DNA of 46,418 nt from UBA3305 sp002373555. Its GTDB lineage: Bacteria; Bacillota; Clostridia; Lachnospirales; Lachnospiraceae. Under the pieces are notes generated by a model. The model did no database searches. It worked only from the letters and a program-made list of their open reading frames with translations, and was not told where the DNA came from. This document shows, piece after piece, positions 25,729 through 35,751 of this stretch. The stretch lies in NCBI GenBank assembly GCA_946612455.1, contig CAMOER010000021.1:1-46418 (forward strand), in the 5' to 3' direction. A program made the translations under genes and the position numbers. Position 1 is the first letter of the stretch. Each line of letters starts with the position of its first letter.

Positions 25729-28338
25729 ATGCTGAAGATCGCATCCTTTAAAATGGAGAATCTGACCGGCAGCAGTATCACCGATGAGAAGCATCCTGTC
25801 TTTTCCTTCACATTGGAAAGTGATCAGAACAATAATAAACTGCTGCACGCGATCCTTCGCGTTTTCGATGCGGAATCGCAGGATCACACGCCGCTCTGGG
25901 AAAAGAGCACGAGAAGACAGTCCGGCATCCGCTGCAGCGGACCGGATCTGGAGCCCCTGCACCGGTATACAGCCGAGCTGAGCGCGGTCGATCACTACGG
26001 AGAATCCGCTGCGGCAAGTCTTTCGTTTGAGACCGGCAAAATGGGCACGGACTGGACCGGGCACTGGATCACGGATACAGAATATGTCTTTAAGGAACGG
26101 AAGATCTCACCGATCCCGATGACTTTCAAAAGACGCCTCGTCTTTGAGAAAACAGTAAAGCGCGCCAGAGTATTCGCGACCGCACTCGGCATCTATGAGC
26201 TGGAGATCAACGGGGAAAAGGTCGGACAGGATTATTTTGCACCGGGCTTCACGTCGTATCATCATCAGATGCAGTATCAGGTCTACGACGTAACGAATAT
26301 GCTCTCGGATGTTAACGAGATCAGAGCCGTGGTCGCCGGCGGCTGGGCTGTCGGTTCTTATACCTATTTCCGCCGGAACCGGGTCTATGCGGATAAGCAG
26401 GCCTTCCTGATGGATCTGATGATCGAATGGGAAGACGGTACCGTATCTGTCATCGGTACGGACGAGCACTGGAATGTCACGCTGGAAGGAAACGTACTGG
26501 AGGCGGATCTCTATGACGGCGAAGTCTATGACGCGACGATCGATGAAGATAAAGTTTCCTGGCGGAAAGCCGGTATCTATACGCCGGGATTTACGCCGCA
26601 TCTGACCGCCCAGTACGGCGCGCCGGTAAGAGCACATGAAGAGCTGCATCCTGTCGCTGTCATGAAAGCGCCTTCCGGCGAGATCATTTACGACATGGGT
26701 CAGAATTTTGCCGGTGTCATCAAAGCCAGGATCCGGGGCGAGGAAGGACAGACTGTCATTTTCCGCCATTCGGAGATCCTGATGAACGGAGAGCTTTACA
26801 CGGAACCTCTGCGTTCCGCGAAAGCAAGGGCGGTATACACCTGCATCGGGGGGAGTCAGGTGTATACGCCCAGACTGACCTACATGGGCTTTCGCTATGT
26901 CGGTGTCAGCGGAATAGCCGAAGATCAGATCGAGCTTTCTGCACTGGCGCTGTATTCCGACACGCCGGAGACAGGAGATTTCGCCTGCTCTGATGAAATG
27001 CTCAACAGACTGCAGTCGGCTGTCAAATGGGGCGCAAAATCCAATTTCACGGACATTCCGACAGACTGTCCGCAGCGCGATGAACGTCTCGGCTGGACCG
27101 GTGACATTGCATTATTCTCGCCGACAGCGTGCTTCAACTTTGATATGAGTCGTTTCCTGGATAAATGGCTGCGCGATGTAAAAGCAGAGCAGGGCCGCGG
27201 CGGCGGCATCCCGACGATCGTTCCGCAGGTGAAGATCTTCAATCAGTATGAGATGACGCTCATTATGGCCATCGACCACTGGGGAGACTGCTGCATCTGG
27301 GTGCCGTGGGCGGAATACCAGGCCCGCGGTGACCGGTATATTCTTGCAAAAATGTATCCGACGATGAAACGCTATATCCGCGCCTGCTGCAAATGGGCCG
27401 GTACGACGCCGGAAAGAGGCGCCGGAAAGGTCTGGAAGCTCGGACATCATTACGGTGACTGGTGCGCACTGGATACCGGTTTCCAGGGATGGATGCGCAG
27501 AGGCAGATGGACGGCGACAGCTGCTCTGGCCTACAGCGCCGGCCTGATGGCAGACATCGCAGCCATCCTAGGCAAAGACGAGGATGCGGTCATGTACCGG
27601 AACCTCAGCAGGAATACAGCAAAGGCTTACCGGAACGAGCTGCTGGATGCGGATTGTAAGGTGAAGGGCTTCCGGGAGAAAAATAAAGAGACCGGCGCTG
27701 TACTGACGGAATTCCCGACAGCCTATGTCCTTCCGCTGTATTACGGACTGCTGGAGGGAGAAGAGAAAGCGAAAACAGCGGCCAATCTTGTCCGTCTGGT
27801 ACGCGAAAATGATCATCATGTGACCACCGGCTTCCCCGGAACGCCGTACATCCTGTTCGCACTGATGGATAACGGATATGAAGAGGATGCGTATAAAATG
27901 CTCCTCAATGATACCTGTCCCTCCTGGCTCTATGAGATCAAAGTCGGCGGGACGACGACCTGGGAGCGCTGGGATGCCTTAAGAGAAGACGACACCTGCA
28001 ACACCGGTGACGGCGTCGGCATGGTCTCCTTTAACCATTACGCGGCCGGTTCTGTTGGCAATTTCCTCTACAGGAGAGTGCTTGGCATCGAACCGCTTGA
28101 AGGCGGCTATAAGCGTTTCCGGATCGCGCCGAAGCCCGGCGGCGGCCTGACATTCGCTTCCGGTGCAACGGAATGCGCGTACGGAAAGATCCGCGTTTCC
28201 TGGACGATCACGGAAGACGGTACATTTACTCTGGAAGCGGATATCCCGATGGGAACGCACGCCGATATCGAACTTCCGGACGGCACGTTCCGCACAAGCG
28301 GCAGCGGGAAACATGTATTTCATGGCAGTATGATCTGA
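25729..28338 (+). CDS. GH78 alpha-L-rhamnosidase
   Basis: 869 residues, GGGGGG before ATG. An N-terminal FN3-like domain is followed by jelly-roll domains with the family motif ALGIYELEINGEKVG, then an (alpha/alpha)6 barrel. The catalytic segment is TDCPQRDERLGWTGD with the expected acid Glu452 in RDER. A C-terminal beta domain follows WERWDAL. The length and order match cytosolic GH78 enzymes, which invert and release terminal alpha-L-rhamnose. No signal peptide. It is cotranscribed with GPH symporter 2. It fits the rhaB/rhaD genes further on: the released rhamnose would feed them. Confidence 0.95.
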   Translation: MLKIASFKMENLTGSSITDEKHPVFSFTLESDQNNNKLLHAILRVFDAESQDHTPLWEKSTRRQSGIRCSGPDLEPLHRYTAELSAVDHYGESAAASLSFETGKMGTDWTGHWITDTEYVFKERKISPIPMTFKRRLVFEKTVKRARVFATALGIYELEINGEKVGQDYFAPGFTSYHHQMQYQVYDVTNMLSDVNEIRAVVAGGWAVGSYTYFRRNRVYADKQAFLMDLMIEWEDGTVSVIGTDEHWNVTLEGNVLEADLYDGEVYDATIDEDKVSWRKAGIYTPGFTPHLTAQYGAPVRAHEELHPVAVMKAPSGEIIYDMGQNFAGVIKARIRGEEGQTVIFRHSEILMNGELYTEPLRSAKARAVYTCIGGSQVYTPRLTYMGFRYVGVSGIAEDQIELSALALYSDTPETGDFACSDEMLNRLQSAVKWGAKSNFTDIPTDCPQRDERLGWTGDIALFSPTACFNFDMSRFLDKWLRDVKAEQGRGGGIPTIVPQVKIFNQYEMTLIMAIDHWGDCCIWVPWAEYQARGDRYILAKMYPTMKRYIRACCKWAGTTPERGAGKVWKLGHHYGDWCALDTGFQGWMRRGRWTATAALAYSAGLMADIAAILGKDEDAVMYRNLSRNTAKAYRNELLDADCKVKGFREKNKETGAVLTEFPTAYVLPLYYGLLEGEEKAKTAANLVRLVRENDHHVTTGFPGTPYILFALMDNGYEEDAYKMLLNDTCPSWLYEIKVGGTTTWERWDALREDDTCNTGDGVGMVSFNHYAAGSVGNFLYRRVLGIEPLEGGYKRFRIAPKPGGGLTFASGATECAYGKIRVSWTITEDGTFTLEADIPMGTHADIELPDGTFRTSGSGKHVFHGSMI

Positions 28339-28342
28339 TCGG

Positions 28343-29008
28343 ATGATGCAGAAGAAATATCTTATTTTAAATATTCTGCTTGCGGCAGAAGTGATCGCAG
28401 CCTGGCGGGGAATGGATTTCTCGCCGGGCTTTTCGGCGATATTTATCTTTGTTTTTGTGGTTCTGACGGCGCTAGCTTCGATCATCCGGACAGCTGCTTT
28501 GACCGCCGGAAAAGATGTATTATCAGCAGCCGCCTGGATCATCGGCTTGATTCTTGTCTGTATCGGATGCACTGCCGCCATTGCCGCCGGATATATTTAT
28601 GCTGTGGGAGACGATGCGCTGACCGTAACGATCCGGCACGCCGTACTGCTGACTGTGTGCAGCGTTTTCATTATCCCGGCCGTTTACACAGTCTGTGACC
28701 GGATCGCCGGACGCAGGAAAGAGACAGCCGATGCAGCACCGCGCAGTTTGTCCGGCGGTTTGTATCGTACCACCGTGATCTGTTTCTTTTTCATTGCGGT
28801 ATTTTCGCTGGCGGCAGGCTGGTTCATGCTCCTCTGCGGCAGGACCTGCCCGGCACTGTATCCCTGCGGGTGCTCAATGATCTTTCTGTTTATATCAGAG
28901 TTCCTGCGTCTTCGCGGAAGGACAGCTGCTTCGCTCTGCGCACTTGCCGTTTCTCTGATCCTAGTAGATGCATTTCTGCTCTGCCCGATGTTGTTTGCGG
29001 GTATCTGA
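28343..29008 (+). CDS. Integral membrane protein of unknown function
   Basis: 221 residues, starting 4 bp after the GH78 stop with no clear ribosome site, so translation is probably coupled. Seven hydrophobic segments are visible (for example FSAIFIFVFVVLTALA and AAWIIGLILVCIGCTAAIAA), with a central charged loop about residues 122-140. Several cysteines lie in the last two helices. No family recognised. Its position between the GH78 and the secreted GH43_24-like gene suggests a role in the glycan locus, but nothing in the sequence shows what. Confidence 0.65.
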   Translation: MMQKKYLILNILLAAEVIAAWRGMDFSPGFSAIFIFVFVVLTALASIIRTAALTAGKDVLSAAAWIIGLILVCIGCTAAIAAGYIYAVGDDALTVTIRHAVLLTVCSVFIIPAVYTVCDRIAGRRKETADAAPRSLSGGLYRTTVICFFFIAVFSLAAGWFMLLCGRTCPALYPCGCSMIFLFISEFLRLRGRTAASLCALAVSLILVDAFLLCPMLFAGI

Positions 29009-29025
29009 AAGGGGGCAGAGAAAGC

Positions 29026-30237
29026 ATGAAACGCTGCGTATTGATCATCAGTATCATCAGTTCCGTCATTGGTTCTGCGATCGGTTTTATCTCGGAGCGC
29101 CCGCGACATACCACTCCCGCCCTGTATGCGAATGAAGGATCGGTCATGAAAGCGGGAGACAGCATGCTGCTGCCCGGCGCATCCTGGACGGATACAGACG
29201 GAAACATGATTCAGGCACACGGCGGGCAGGTACAGTATATGCCGGTACCGGATGGCAGATGCGGAAAGAAATATGCTTATGTCTGGGTTGGAGAGAACAA
29301 GACGTGGGGGCATACCGGAGATCCTGTCTCTGTTTATACGTCGGAAGATCTGATTTCATGGGAATGCCATGGCGACGTCCTGCGTCCCTTGCCGGATGAG
29401 GCCGCCATGGATACCGATCCGTATTTTGTTTCACTGTACGGAGAAGACACCGCGGATAAGAAAGCGGAGATCCGAGGCATTCTTTCACCGGGCGGGATCA
29501 TCGAACGCCCGAAAATGCTGTATAATGAGAAAAATGACAACTATGTCCTCTGGTTCCACAGCGACGGATCCACCGAGAAAAACGAATATCTGTATGATAT
29601 CGGCATGGCCGGCGTTGCCGTGAGTGATTCTCCTTACGGCCCCTTTAAGGTGCTTGGCAGATACCGGCTGAACAGATGTCCCGATGATCAGATCGACTGC
29701 TTCCCGGATTCCAAAGGGGAGGCAAGGGACATGAACCTGTTTCAGGATACGGACGGAACGGCTTATATCGTTTATACCAGTGAAAACAACAAAACCATCT
29801 ATATATCCAGACTGAATGAGGATTACACGTATCTTTCAGAGGATCCGATGACGGCCGCTGAGGGAGAGGATTTTGTCAGGATCTTCCCGGGAGCGATGCG
29901 GGAAGCGCCGGCGCTGACAAAAGGCGATGACGGAAGATATTATCTGATGACCTCGAGCACGACCGGCTGGATGTCGAATCAGGCCAGGGTATGGTCAGCG
30001 GATCAGATCCTGGGCCGCTGGCGGAACGACGGAAATCCGTGTATTGACGCAGGCGCATCTGTTACGTATGATACACAGAGTACCTGCCTTTTCCGGACGA
30101 AAGAAGGTTCGCTTGTATACATGGGCGACCGATGGAGCATGTCGGATCTGGCGGATTCCCGTTATGTCTGGCTGCCGGCCGAATTCTCGGACGGAAAGCT
30201 GAAGATCCGCTGGGAGGGATCCTGGAAGCCGGAGTGA
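29026..30237 (+). CDS. Secreted or membrane-tethered GH43, subfamily 24-like (exo-beta-1,3-galactanase type)
   Basis: 403 residues from ATG 29026 (GGGGG upstream); the longer reading from 28870 overlaps the upstream membrane gene. Residues 1-21 are a signal peptide or anchor (KRCVLIISIISSVIG). The body has features of GH43_24 galactanases: TDGNMIQAHGGQ, then VYTSEDLISWE, then IIERPKMLYNEKNDNYVLW with Glu160, and GVAVSDSPYGPF. Known members cleave galactose from the beta-1,3-galactan backbone of arabinogalactan proteins. Export places it with GH3 outside the cell. The subfamily is judged from these motifs only. Confidence 0.72.
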   Translation: MKRCVLIISIISSVIGSAIGFISERPRHTTPALYANEGSVMKAGDSMLLPGASWTDTDGNMIQAHGGQVQYMPVPDGRCGKKYAYVWVGENKTWGHTGDPVSVYTSEDLISWECHGDVLRPLPDEAAMDTDPYFVSLYGEDTADKKAEIRGILSPGGIIERPKMLYNEKNDNYVLWFHSDGSTEKNEYLYDIGMAGVAVSDSPYGPFKVLGRYRLNRCPDDQIDCFPDSKGEARDMNLFQDTDGTAYIVYTSENNKTIYISRLNEDYTYLSEDPMTAAEGEDFVRIFPGAMREAPALTKGDDGRYYLMTSSTTGWMSNQARVWSADQILGRWRNDGNPCIDAGASVTYDTQSTCLFRTKEGSLVYMGDRWSMSDLADSRYVWLPAEFSDGKLKIRWEGSWKPE

Positions 30238-30285
30238 CCAAACGTATATATACTGCAATACTGCTGATATAAGGAGACGAGACAA

Positions 30286-31710
30286 ATGAAAATCAGAAAT
30301 CAGATCTGCAATCCCTATCTGCCTGAATACGAATACGTTCCGGACGGAGAGCCGCATGTATTCGGTGACCGTGTCTATGTTTACGGCAGCCATGACCGTT
30401 TTGACGGCAAGAAATTCTGCCTGAACGATTATATCTGCTATTCCGCACCCACAGACGACCTGACCGACTGGCGGTATGAAGGCGTGATCTATGAGAAAAC
30501 GCAGGACCCCCGCATGGCGGACGGAAAGCATGAGCTGTGGGCGCCGGATGTCGTCCGCGGGAAGGACGGCAGATATTATCTGTATTACTGCCCGGATGAT
30601 TCCATCCTGTCGATCGGCGTCGCTGTCTGCGACGAGCCGGCCGGCAAATATGAATTTTACGGTATCGTACATGATCAGAACGGAGAGAATATCGGCGAAC
30701 GCGCCGGTGATACCTATCAGTTCGATCCCGGCATCTTTATCGATGAGGACGGCGAGATCTATCTGTATTCCGGAAACGGCCCCAGAACGCGCGGCGCGAT
30801 CGGCAAAGAGCCGAAGGCCTCCGTGGTCATGACGCTCGAAGATGATATGCTGACGGTAAAGACCGGACCGAAGAAGCTCCTGCCGACGCTCGGTGAATCC
30901 GAAGGCACCGGATTTGAAGGACATGAGTTTTTTGAAGCCAGTTCGATCCGTAAGATCGGCGGCAAATACTATCTGGTCTATTCCTCCGTCACGCTGCATG
31001 AACTCTGCTATGCGGTCAGTGCGCATCCCGACAGGGATTTCCGGTTCGGCGGTGTGATCGTCAGCAACAGCGAAGGAATCAACTGCATCGGAAATGATCA
31101 TGGCGGGATCGAGAAAATCGGAGATTTCTGGTATGTTTTCTACCATCGACAGACAAACAGCACGATGTTCTCAAGGCAGGGCTGCGCCGAAAAGATCACG
31201 ATCCTTGCCGACGGAAGCATTCCGCAGGCCGAGATCACCTCACAGGGACTGACCGGCAGACCGCTTGCCGGGAACGGCGTCTACCCTGCCTCCATGGCCT
31301 GCTTCCTGTACAGCAAACATAAGCCGGTGGATACGAATCCGCTTCTGATGCGCGGCAGATTCCCGTATCTCACCCAGAGCGGTCCGGATACGGATCCGGA
31401 TGCGGACGGAATCAAGCCGAGACAGTTCGTGACGAACATCAAAAACGATATGACAGTCGGATTCCGTTATTTTAAGATCTTCGGACTGAAACGGATCGGC
31501 GTAAAAGTCCGCGGAAGAGCACGCGGAAAGCTGCTTATCCATTCTTCTGATAACGGACCGATCTATGGGGAAATCGAAATCACACCCGGAAAGAAATGGC
31601 ATGTCTGCCAGGGGGCGGTGAAGATCCCTTCGGGCGTCAGAGAGCTCCGTTTCACCTTTAAGGGACGAGGGAAGATGGATCTTCTGGATTTTGCGCTGGA
31701 TGCCAGATAA
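30286..31710 (+). CDS. GH43 glycosidase with C-terminal beta-sandwich, paralog B
   Basis: 474 residues, AAGGAG upstream. It is a paralog of the gene at 18139 with the same opening (NPYLPEYEYVPDGEPH, base Asp20), LWAPDVV (Asp88) and EASSIRKI (acid Glu217). A C-terminal sandwich follows (about 385-474). It differs from paralog A around the loop after the second blade (GNGPRTRGAIGKEP) and in the segment preceding the acid, which suggests different substrate linkage. No signal peptide. It is followed by a secreted-type esterase 24 bp downstream. Confidence 0.92.
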   Translation: MKIRNQICNPYLPEYEYVPDGEPHVFGDRVYVYGSHDRFDGKKFCLNDYICYSAPTDDLTDWRYEGVIYEKTQDPRMADGKHELWAPDVVRGKDGRYYLYYCPDDSILSIGVAVCDEPAGKYEFYGIVHDQNGENIGERAGDTYQFDPGIFIDEDGEIYLYSGNGPRTRGAIGKEPKASVVMTLEDDMLTVKTGPKKLLPTLGESEGTGFEGHEFFEASSIRKIGGKYYLVYSSVTLHELCYAVSAHPDRDFRFGGVIVSNSEGINCIGNDHGGIEKIGDFWYVFYHRQTNSTMFSRQGCAEKITILADGSIPQAEITSQGLTGRPLAGNGVYPASMACFLYSKHKPVDTNPLLMRGRFPYLTQSGPDTDPDADGIKPRQFVTNIKNDMTVGFRYFKIFGLKRIGVKVRGRARGKLLIHSSDNGPIYGEIEITPGKKWHVCQGAVKIPSGVRELRFTFKGRGKMDLLDFALDAR

Positions 31711-31734
31711 AACCGGGAAAGAGAGTGAAAGAAA

Positions 31735-32787
31735 GTGAAGAAATTCAGTATCGGACGAATCATCGGCATCATTTTGGCCGTTCTTGTAATTGCCGCATTG
31801 ATCATTGCCGCTGTCTGGCATAAGGCTGCTTATGCTGTGTTTAAGAACCTGACAGTTGAAAAGTATGACATGGATCAGTCCCCGGAATGGGACGGCGGCA
31901 TGTCCTGCATCAAAGTCCCTTACGCGGAAGAATCAGAAAATCAGTATCTGGATCTGTACGTGCCGGATACGGCGGATGGCACGCTCCCGCAGCTTTATGT
32001 GATCATTCACGGCGGCGGTTTCATTGCAAATGATTCCCAGTCGAGGCAGGCACAGCTGATGTACAGATATTTCCGAGACCACGGGTATGCCTGTGCCACG
32101 ATCAATTACCGGCTGGCGCAGGAGGCACCCTTCCCCGGCGCGCTGTGCGACTGCAAGGCTGCGATCCGGTTTCTGCGTGCACATGCTGCGGAATACGGAT
32201 ATGATGCGGAAAAAATTCCTGTCTTTGGTGAATCTGCAGGCGGTTATCTGGCGATCATGTGTTCCGTGACGAACGATGATGAATTCAATGACATTGCCTT
32301 TATCGATCAGGATGAACTGGGCGATTTTACCTCCCGCGTCGACCTTCTCGTGGATTACTATGGGATCTGCAATGAAAGAAAGACAGCGGAACAGTGGAAG
32401 CAGCTTGGCATCCCGGATCTTGTATTCAACATTGCGAACAGCTGGATCTCCGGGGATACGCTTCAGGGTTTTGAAAACATCCATTCCTTCTGGTACAGGA
32501 AAAATGTTTCCGAAATGACAGACGAAGAATTTGCAGTCACCAGCGCGGAACACTATATTGCGGAGAATGATCTCTCCGGCATGGCGGCCTGGATCGTTCA
32601 CGGAGACTGTGATATCACCGTACCGTATCTGCAGTCGGTAGATCTGGCGGCCGTTCTGGGGAAGGAACTCGGTGCGGACAATGTCAGCTACCACCTGATT
32701 CCCGGCATGGGCCACGCCAGTGACCCGCTGTATTCCGACGAACTGCTGGGTGAATTGGATGCCTTCATGAAGGAGAAGCTGAAATAA
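31735..32787 (+). CDS. Membrane-anchored alpha/beta-hydrolase (HSL/acetyl-esterase type)
   Basis: 350 residues from a GTG start with GAGAG upstream. An N-terminal helix (about 8-30, RIIGIILAVLVIAALIIAAV) would act as a signal anchor. Catalytic features are the oxyanion-hole HGGG (92-95), nucleophile Ser167 in GESAGG, Asp293 in HGDCD and His327 in GMGHAS. Fold and motifs fit carbohydrate deacetylases or short-chain esterases, so removal of acetyl or similar groups from the glycan outside the membrane is plausible. The substrate is not shown. Confidence 0.88.
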   Translation: MKKFSIGRIIGIILAVLVIAALIIAAVWHKAAYAVFKNLTVEKYDMDQSPEWDGGMSCIKVPYAEESENQYLDLYVPDTADGTLPQLYVIIHGGGFIANDSQSRQAQLMYRYFRDHGYACATINYRLAQEAPFPGALCDCKAAIRFLRAHAAEYGYDAEKIPVFGESAGGYLAIMCSVTNDDEFNDIAFIDQDELGDFTSRVDLLVDYYGICNERKTAEQWKQLGIPDLVFNIANSWISGDTLQGFENIHSFWYRKNVSEMTDEEFAVTSAEHYIAENDLSGMAAWIVHGDCDITVPYLQSVDLAAVLGKELGADNVSYHLIPGMGHASDPLYSDELLGELDAFMKEKLK

Positions 32788-32835
32788 ACGGACAGGACAT
32801 CTGCCCCCGCCCGTCTGCAAAAGGAATTTGAATTT

Positions 32836-34959
32836 ATGAACGATCAGGAAGCACGCTGGATCTGGTATCCGGATGATCTGGAATTATATCATGCTTTAAA
32901 ACAGAACTTCTCCCGCGTGGAGCGCGGAATCGGATGGCCGGCCTACTGGAAGAGCAGCGGCTGGCATCAGCGGATCGCGCTCTGGCGCGAATATCTGCTG
33001 CAGGAACCGACAGTATTTACGGTTTCCGCAAGAGGCACCGGCTTTGTCCGGGTCATTGAAGAGGAACCGGTCACTGCGGAGTCTGCTGCTCCCTGGAATA
33101 TCCAGGAGATTTCCAGAAAGCTGGAGCGGAAAGAGACCAAATATGCCTTCGGCGATACGATTACCTGCGGTCCCGGAAAAGTGACGGTCGTCATTCATAT
33201 CGGCCGGATCGAAGCACTTCCCGCGGCTTTCGTTTCGGGCAGCGTCATCTGCTCTGACGAAGGCTGGCTTGCAGATGATTATGGGGAGGCAGCCGTTCCC
33301 GCGGGAAGCAGTCCGTACTTTACGGAACCGGAGCAGGATCCTGCCGTCTGGGACTACAGCGAGCGGATCCTTGCGCCTGTCCGGACGGAATCCGTTCCCG
33401 GAGGAACGCTTTATGAATGGGAGACAGAGCTGACGGCAGAACTCGTGATCGATGCACCGGAAGACCGGCTTGCACAGATGATCGTCTATCCCGGTGAATC
33501 CAGGGACGAAGCATTGGATCCGGAACATTGCTACCTGCATTTCCGGCCGGAAAACGGGCGGACACCCTGCTGTGCTGTCCGTTATGCTTTCATTCCCGGC
33601 CCGCAGGTAAAGGTAAGCGCAGTTTACAGATTCGTCGATTTCCCGGGCGCTGTCAGCTTTCACTGCGATGATCCGCTGCTGAACAGGATCTGGGATGTGT
33701 CGGCACATACCTTCCGACTCTGTTCGGGAATCTTCTTCACGGACGGCATCAAACGGGACAAATGGATCTGGAGCGGCGATGCCTACCAGAGCTTTTTCGT
33801 GAACCGCTATCTGATGGCGGATCCGGATATCGAGCGGAGAACTCTGCTGGCGCTGCGCGGCAGTGATCCCGTAACAACGCATATCAATACGATCGTAGAT
33901 TATTCCCTGCTGTGGATCCTTGCCGTTTCGGAGCATGTGAAAAGTGCGGGCGACACCTGCTTCCTGCGCAGACTCTGGCCGAAGATGAAATCTCTGATGG
34001 ATTTCTGTGAATCACGGCTTGATGAAGACGGTTTTATCGTCGGACAGGAGAGAGACTGGGTCTATATCGACTGGGCGGAGATCGACAAGGACGGTCCGAC
34101 GGCAGGAGAACAGATGCTGTTATCTGCTGCATGGAAGACCATGGCTGAACTGACCGAATACCTCATTCAGGAACAGAAGGAAAGACCGTTCGTTTCCGCC
34201 AGCAGCATGTATCCCGTACGCAGGGAGCTGTCCGATCCGGAATATGCCGCAGTCGCTGCCGCTTGGAAACGCAAATCAACGGAACTTGCGGAAAAGATCG
34301 ATCAGTATTTCTGGAGTGAAGACGCGGGCGCATATATCGATTCTTTCATTTCCGGGCGCTGTCATATCAGCAGACAGACCAATATCCTGGCGCTGCGGAC
34401 CGGCATTGCGGACGACCGGCAGAAGAAGCTGATCTTTGCGAATGTACTGAAAAATGATTCCGTCCCGGCGATCAAAACGCCATATTTCCAGTTTTATGCA
34501 CTGGATGCCCTGGCCGGGCTGGGAGAGCTTGACAGTGTCATGCATACCCTGAAGGATTACTGGGGCGGCATGCTGGACCGCGGTGCCGTCACATTCTGGG
34601 AAGAATTCGATCCGGAAATCACCGGTACGGCACAATATGATATGTACGGTGACAGATTCGGCAAGAGCCTTTGTCATGCCTGGGCCGCCAGCCCGGTCTA
34701 TCTGATCGCAAGATATTTCGTCGGTCTTCGCTTTGCGGAGGCGGAAGGTACAGGTTTTATTCTGGAACCGCAGCTCCGATATTTCGGATCTCTGGAATGT
34801 ACATTACCCGTCGGTATGAAAGGCGGATCCGTGAGCCTGCACACCGATGGAAGGCGTCTTACCGTCTGTTCCGAAGGTGTTTCCGGTATCCTGCGGATCG
34901 GCGGAGAGGAAAAAATGATCATTCCGGGACAGAAAACGGTCTGGAATTTTTGCGTATAA
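32836..34959 (+). CDS. GH78-like (alpha/alpha)6-barrel glycosidase, long form
   Basis: 707 residues, AAGGAA before ATG. N-terminal beta domains (about 1-270) with WIWYPDD and a barrel with DGIKRDKWIWSGDAYQ (from Asp303) place it with rhamnosidase-like proteins. As in the short form at 12761, the Glu expected after RD in classical GH78 is a basic residue (Lys). FVVNR-type and CHAWAASP motifs follow, then a small C-terminal beta domain. No signal peptide. It probably removes rhamnose or a related sugar in a different linkage from the canonical GH78 at 25729. It is the last enzyme gene before the regulators. Confidence 0.8.
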   Translation: MNDQEARWIWYPDDLELYHALKQNFSRVERGIGWPAYWKSSGWHQRIALWREYLLQEPTVFTVSARGTGFVRVIEEEPVTAESAAPWNIQEISRKLERKETKYAFGDTITCGPGKVTVVIHIGRIEALPAAFVSGSVICSDEGWLADDYGEAAVPAGSSPYFTEPEQDPAVWDYSERILAPVRTESVPGGTLYEWETELTAELVIDAPEDRLAQMIVYPGESRDEALDPEHCYLHFRPENGRTPCCAVRYAFIPGPQVKVSAVYRFVDFPGAVSFHCDDPLLNRIWDVSAHTFRLCSGIFFTDGIKRDKWIWSGDAYQSFFVNRYLMADPDIERRTLLALRGSDPVTTHINTIVDYSLLWILAVSEHVKSAGDTCFLRRLWPKMKSLMDFCESRLDEDGFIVGQERDWVYIDWAEIDKDGPTAGEQMLLSAAWKTMAELTEYLIQEQKERPFVSASSMYPVRRELSDPEYAAVAAAWKRKSTELAEKIDQYFWSEDAGAYIDSFISGRCHISRQTNILALRTGIADDRQKKLIFANVLKNDSVPAIKTPYFQFYALDALAGLGELDSVMHTLKDYWGGMLDRGAVTFWEEFDPEITGTAQYDMYGDRFGKSLCHAWAASPVYLIARYFVGLRFAEAEGTGFILEPQLRYFGSLECTLPVGMKGGSVSLHTDGRRLTVCSEGVSGILRIGGEEKMIIPGQKTVWNFCV

Positions 34960-35021
34960 AGTTGTAGAATGTCTTTATTGAGCATCGGACCGGATTTTGA
35001 AGGCATGCAGAGGTGTTTGAC

Positions 35022-35732
35022 GTGTTGCGGATCGCGATCATTGAAGATGACAGAGAATACGCTCAGGAGATAAGAGAATATCTTGAGCGTTTTTCTGCTG
35101 AGCACGATGTTGCGGTTGAAACCGTTCTTTTCACGGACGGCGATCAGATCGTGGAAAATTACAGCGGGGATTACGATATTCTGCTGATGGATATTGAACT
35201 CCCTCTTCTGAACGGAATGGAAGCTTCCGAAGAGATCCGGAAGGTCGATCCGGAAGTGGAGATCATCTTTATCACGAACTCCCCGCAGTATGCCATCCAG
35301 GGATACCGCGTCGGTGCGCTGGATTATATTCTGAAACCGGTGAATTATTATGCCTTCGCGCAGACAATGACCAGAGCGGTCGAAAGAACGGAACTCAAAC
35401 GTGACCGTTCCATCCTGGTCAGCGTACGGGGCGGAAAACAGAAGGTCGAAGTCCTGAAAATACGGTTCGTGGAAGTCAGAGACCATGATCTGACATTCCA
35501 TCTGGAAGACGGCGACATCACTGCCAAGGGAACAATCCGGGAACTGATCGATGAACTGTCGGATCAGGATTTCTTTCACTGCAATAAAGGCTATCTGATC
35601 AATCTGGCCTATGTGGACGGCATTATCGGACTGGATGTGCGGATCGGAGAGGATATCATACCCGTCGGACGCACCCGGAAGAAGGCTTTCATGGAAGCAC
35701 TGAACGGTTATATGAGCAGGCATAACCTGTAG
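35022..35732 (+). CDS. LytTR-type response regulator
   Basis: 236 residues from GTG 35022, 8 nt after AGAGG; an earlier GTG at 35013 overlaps that site. The receiver domain (1-120) has IEDD at the start, phosphoacceptor Asp57 in LLMDIELPLLNG, a threonine in FITN and Lys in LKPVN. The LytTR DNA-binding domain follows (about 130-232), with the F(F)HCNKGYLINL segment. It pairs with the GHKL kinase 19 bp downstream. It is probably a regulator of the locus or of secretion; the signal is unknown. Confidence 0.92.
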   Translation: MLRIAIIEDDREYAQEIREYLERFSAEHDVAVETVLFTDGDQIVENYSGDYDILLMDIELPLLNGMEASEEIRKVDPEVEIIFITNSPQYAIQGYRVGALDYILKPVNYYAFAQTMTRAVERTELKRDRSILVSVRGGKQKVEVLKIRFVEVRDHDLTFHLEDGDITAKGTIRELIDELSDQDFFHCNKGYLINLAYVDGIIGLDVRIGEDIIPVGRTRKKAFMEALNGYMSRHNL

Positions 35733-35751
35733 CTTTCCGGAGGGGAATCAA

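Noticed and set aside
24712..26064. Long antisense ORF (450 aa) and similar ones at 12476-13921, 18064-19185, 19644-20798 and 29995-31146
   Set aside because: Each lies opposite a well-supported gene, has no ribosome site, and has His/Ile/Arg-rich composition typical of antisense reading of GC-rich genes.
30238..30285. GTATATATAC palindrome as an operator or terminator
   Set aside because: It is a 48-bp gap between probably cotranscribed genes, and a 10-bp AT palindrome has no further support.
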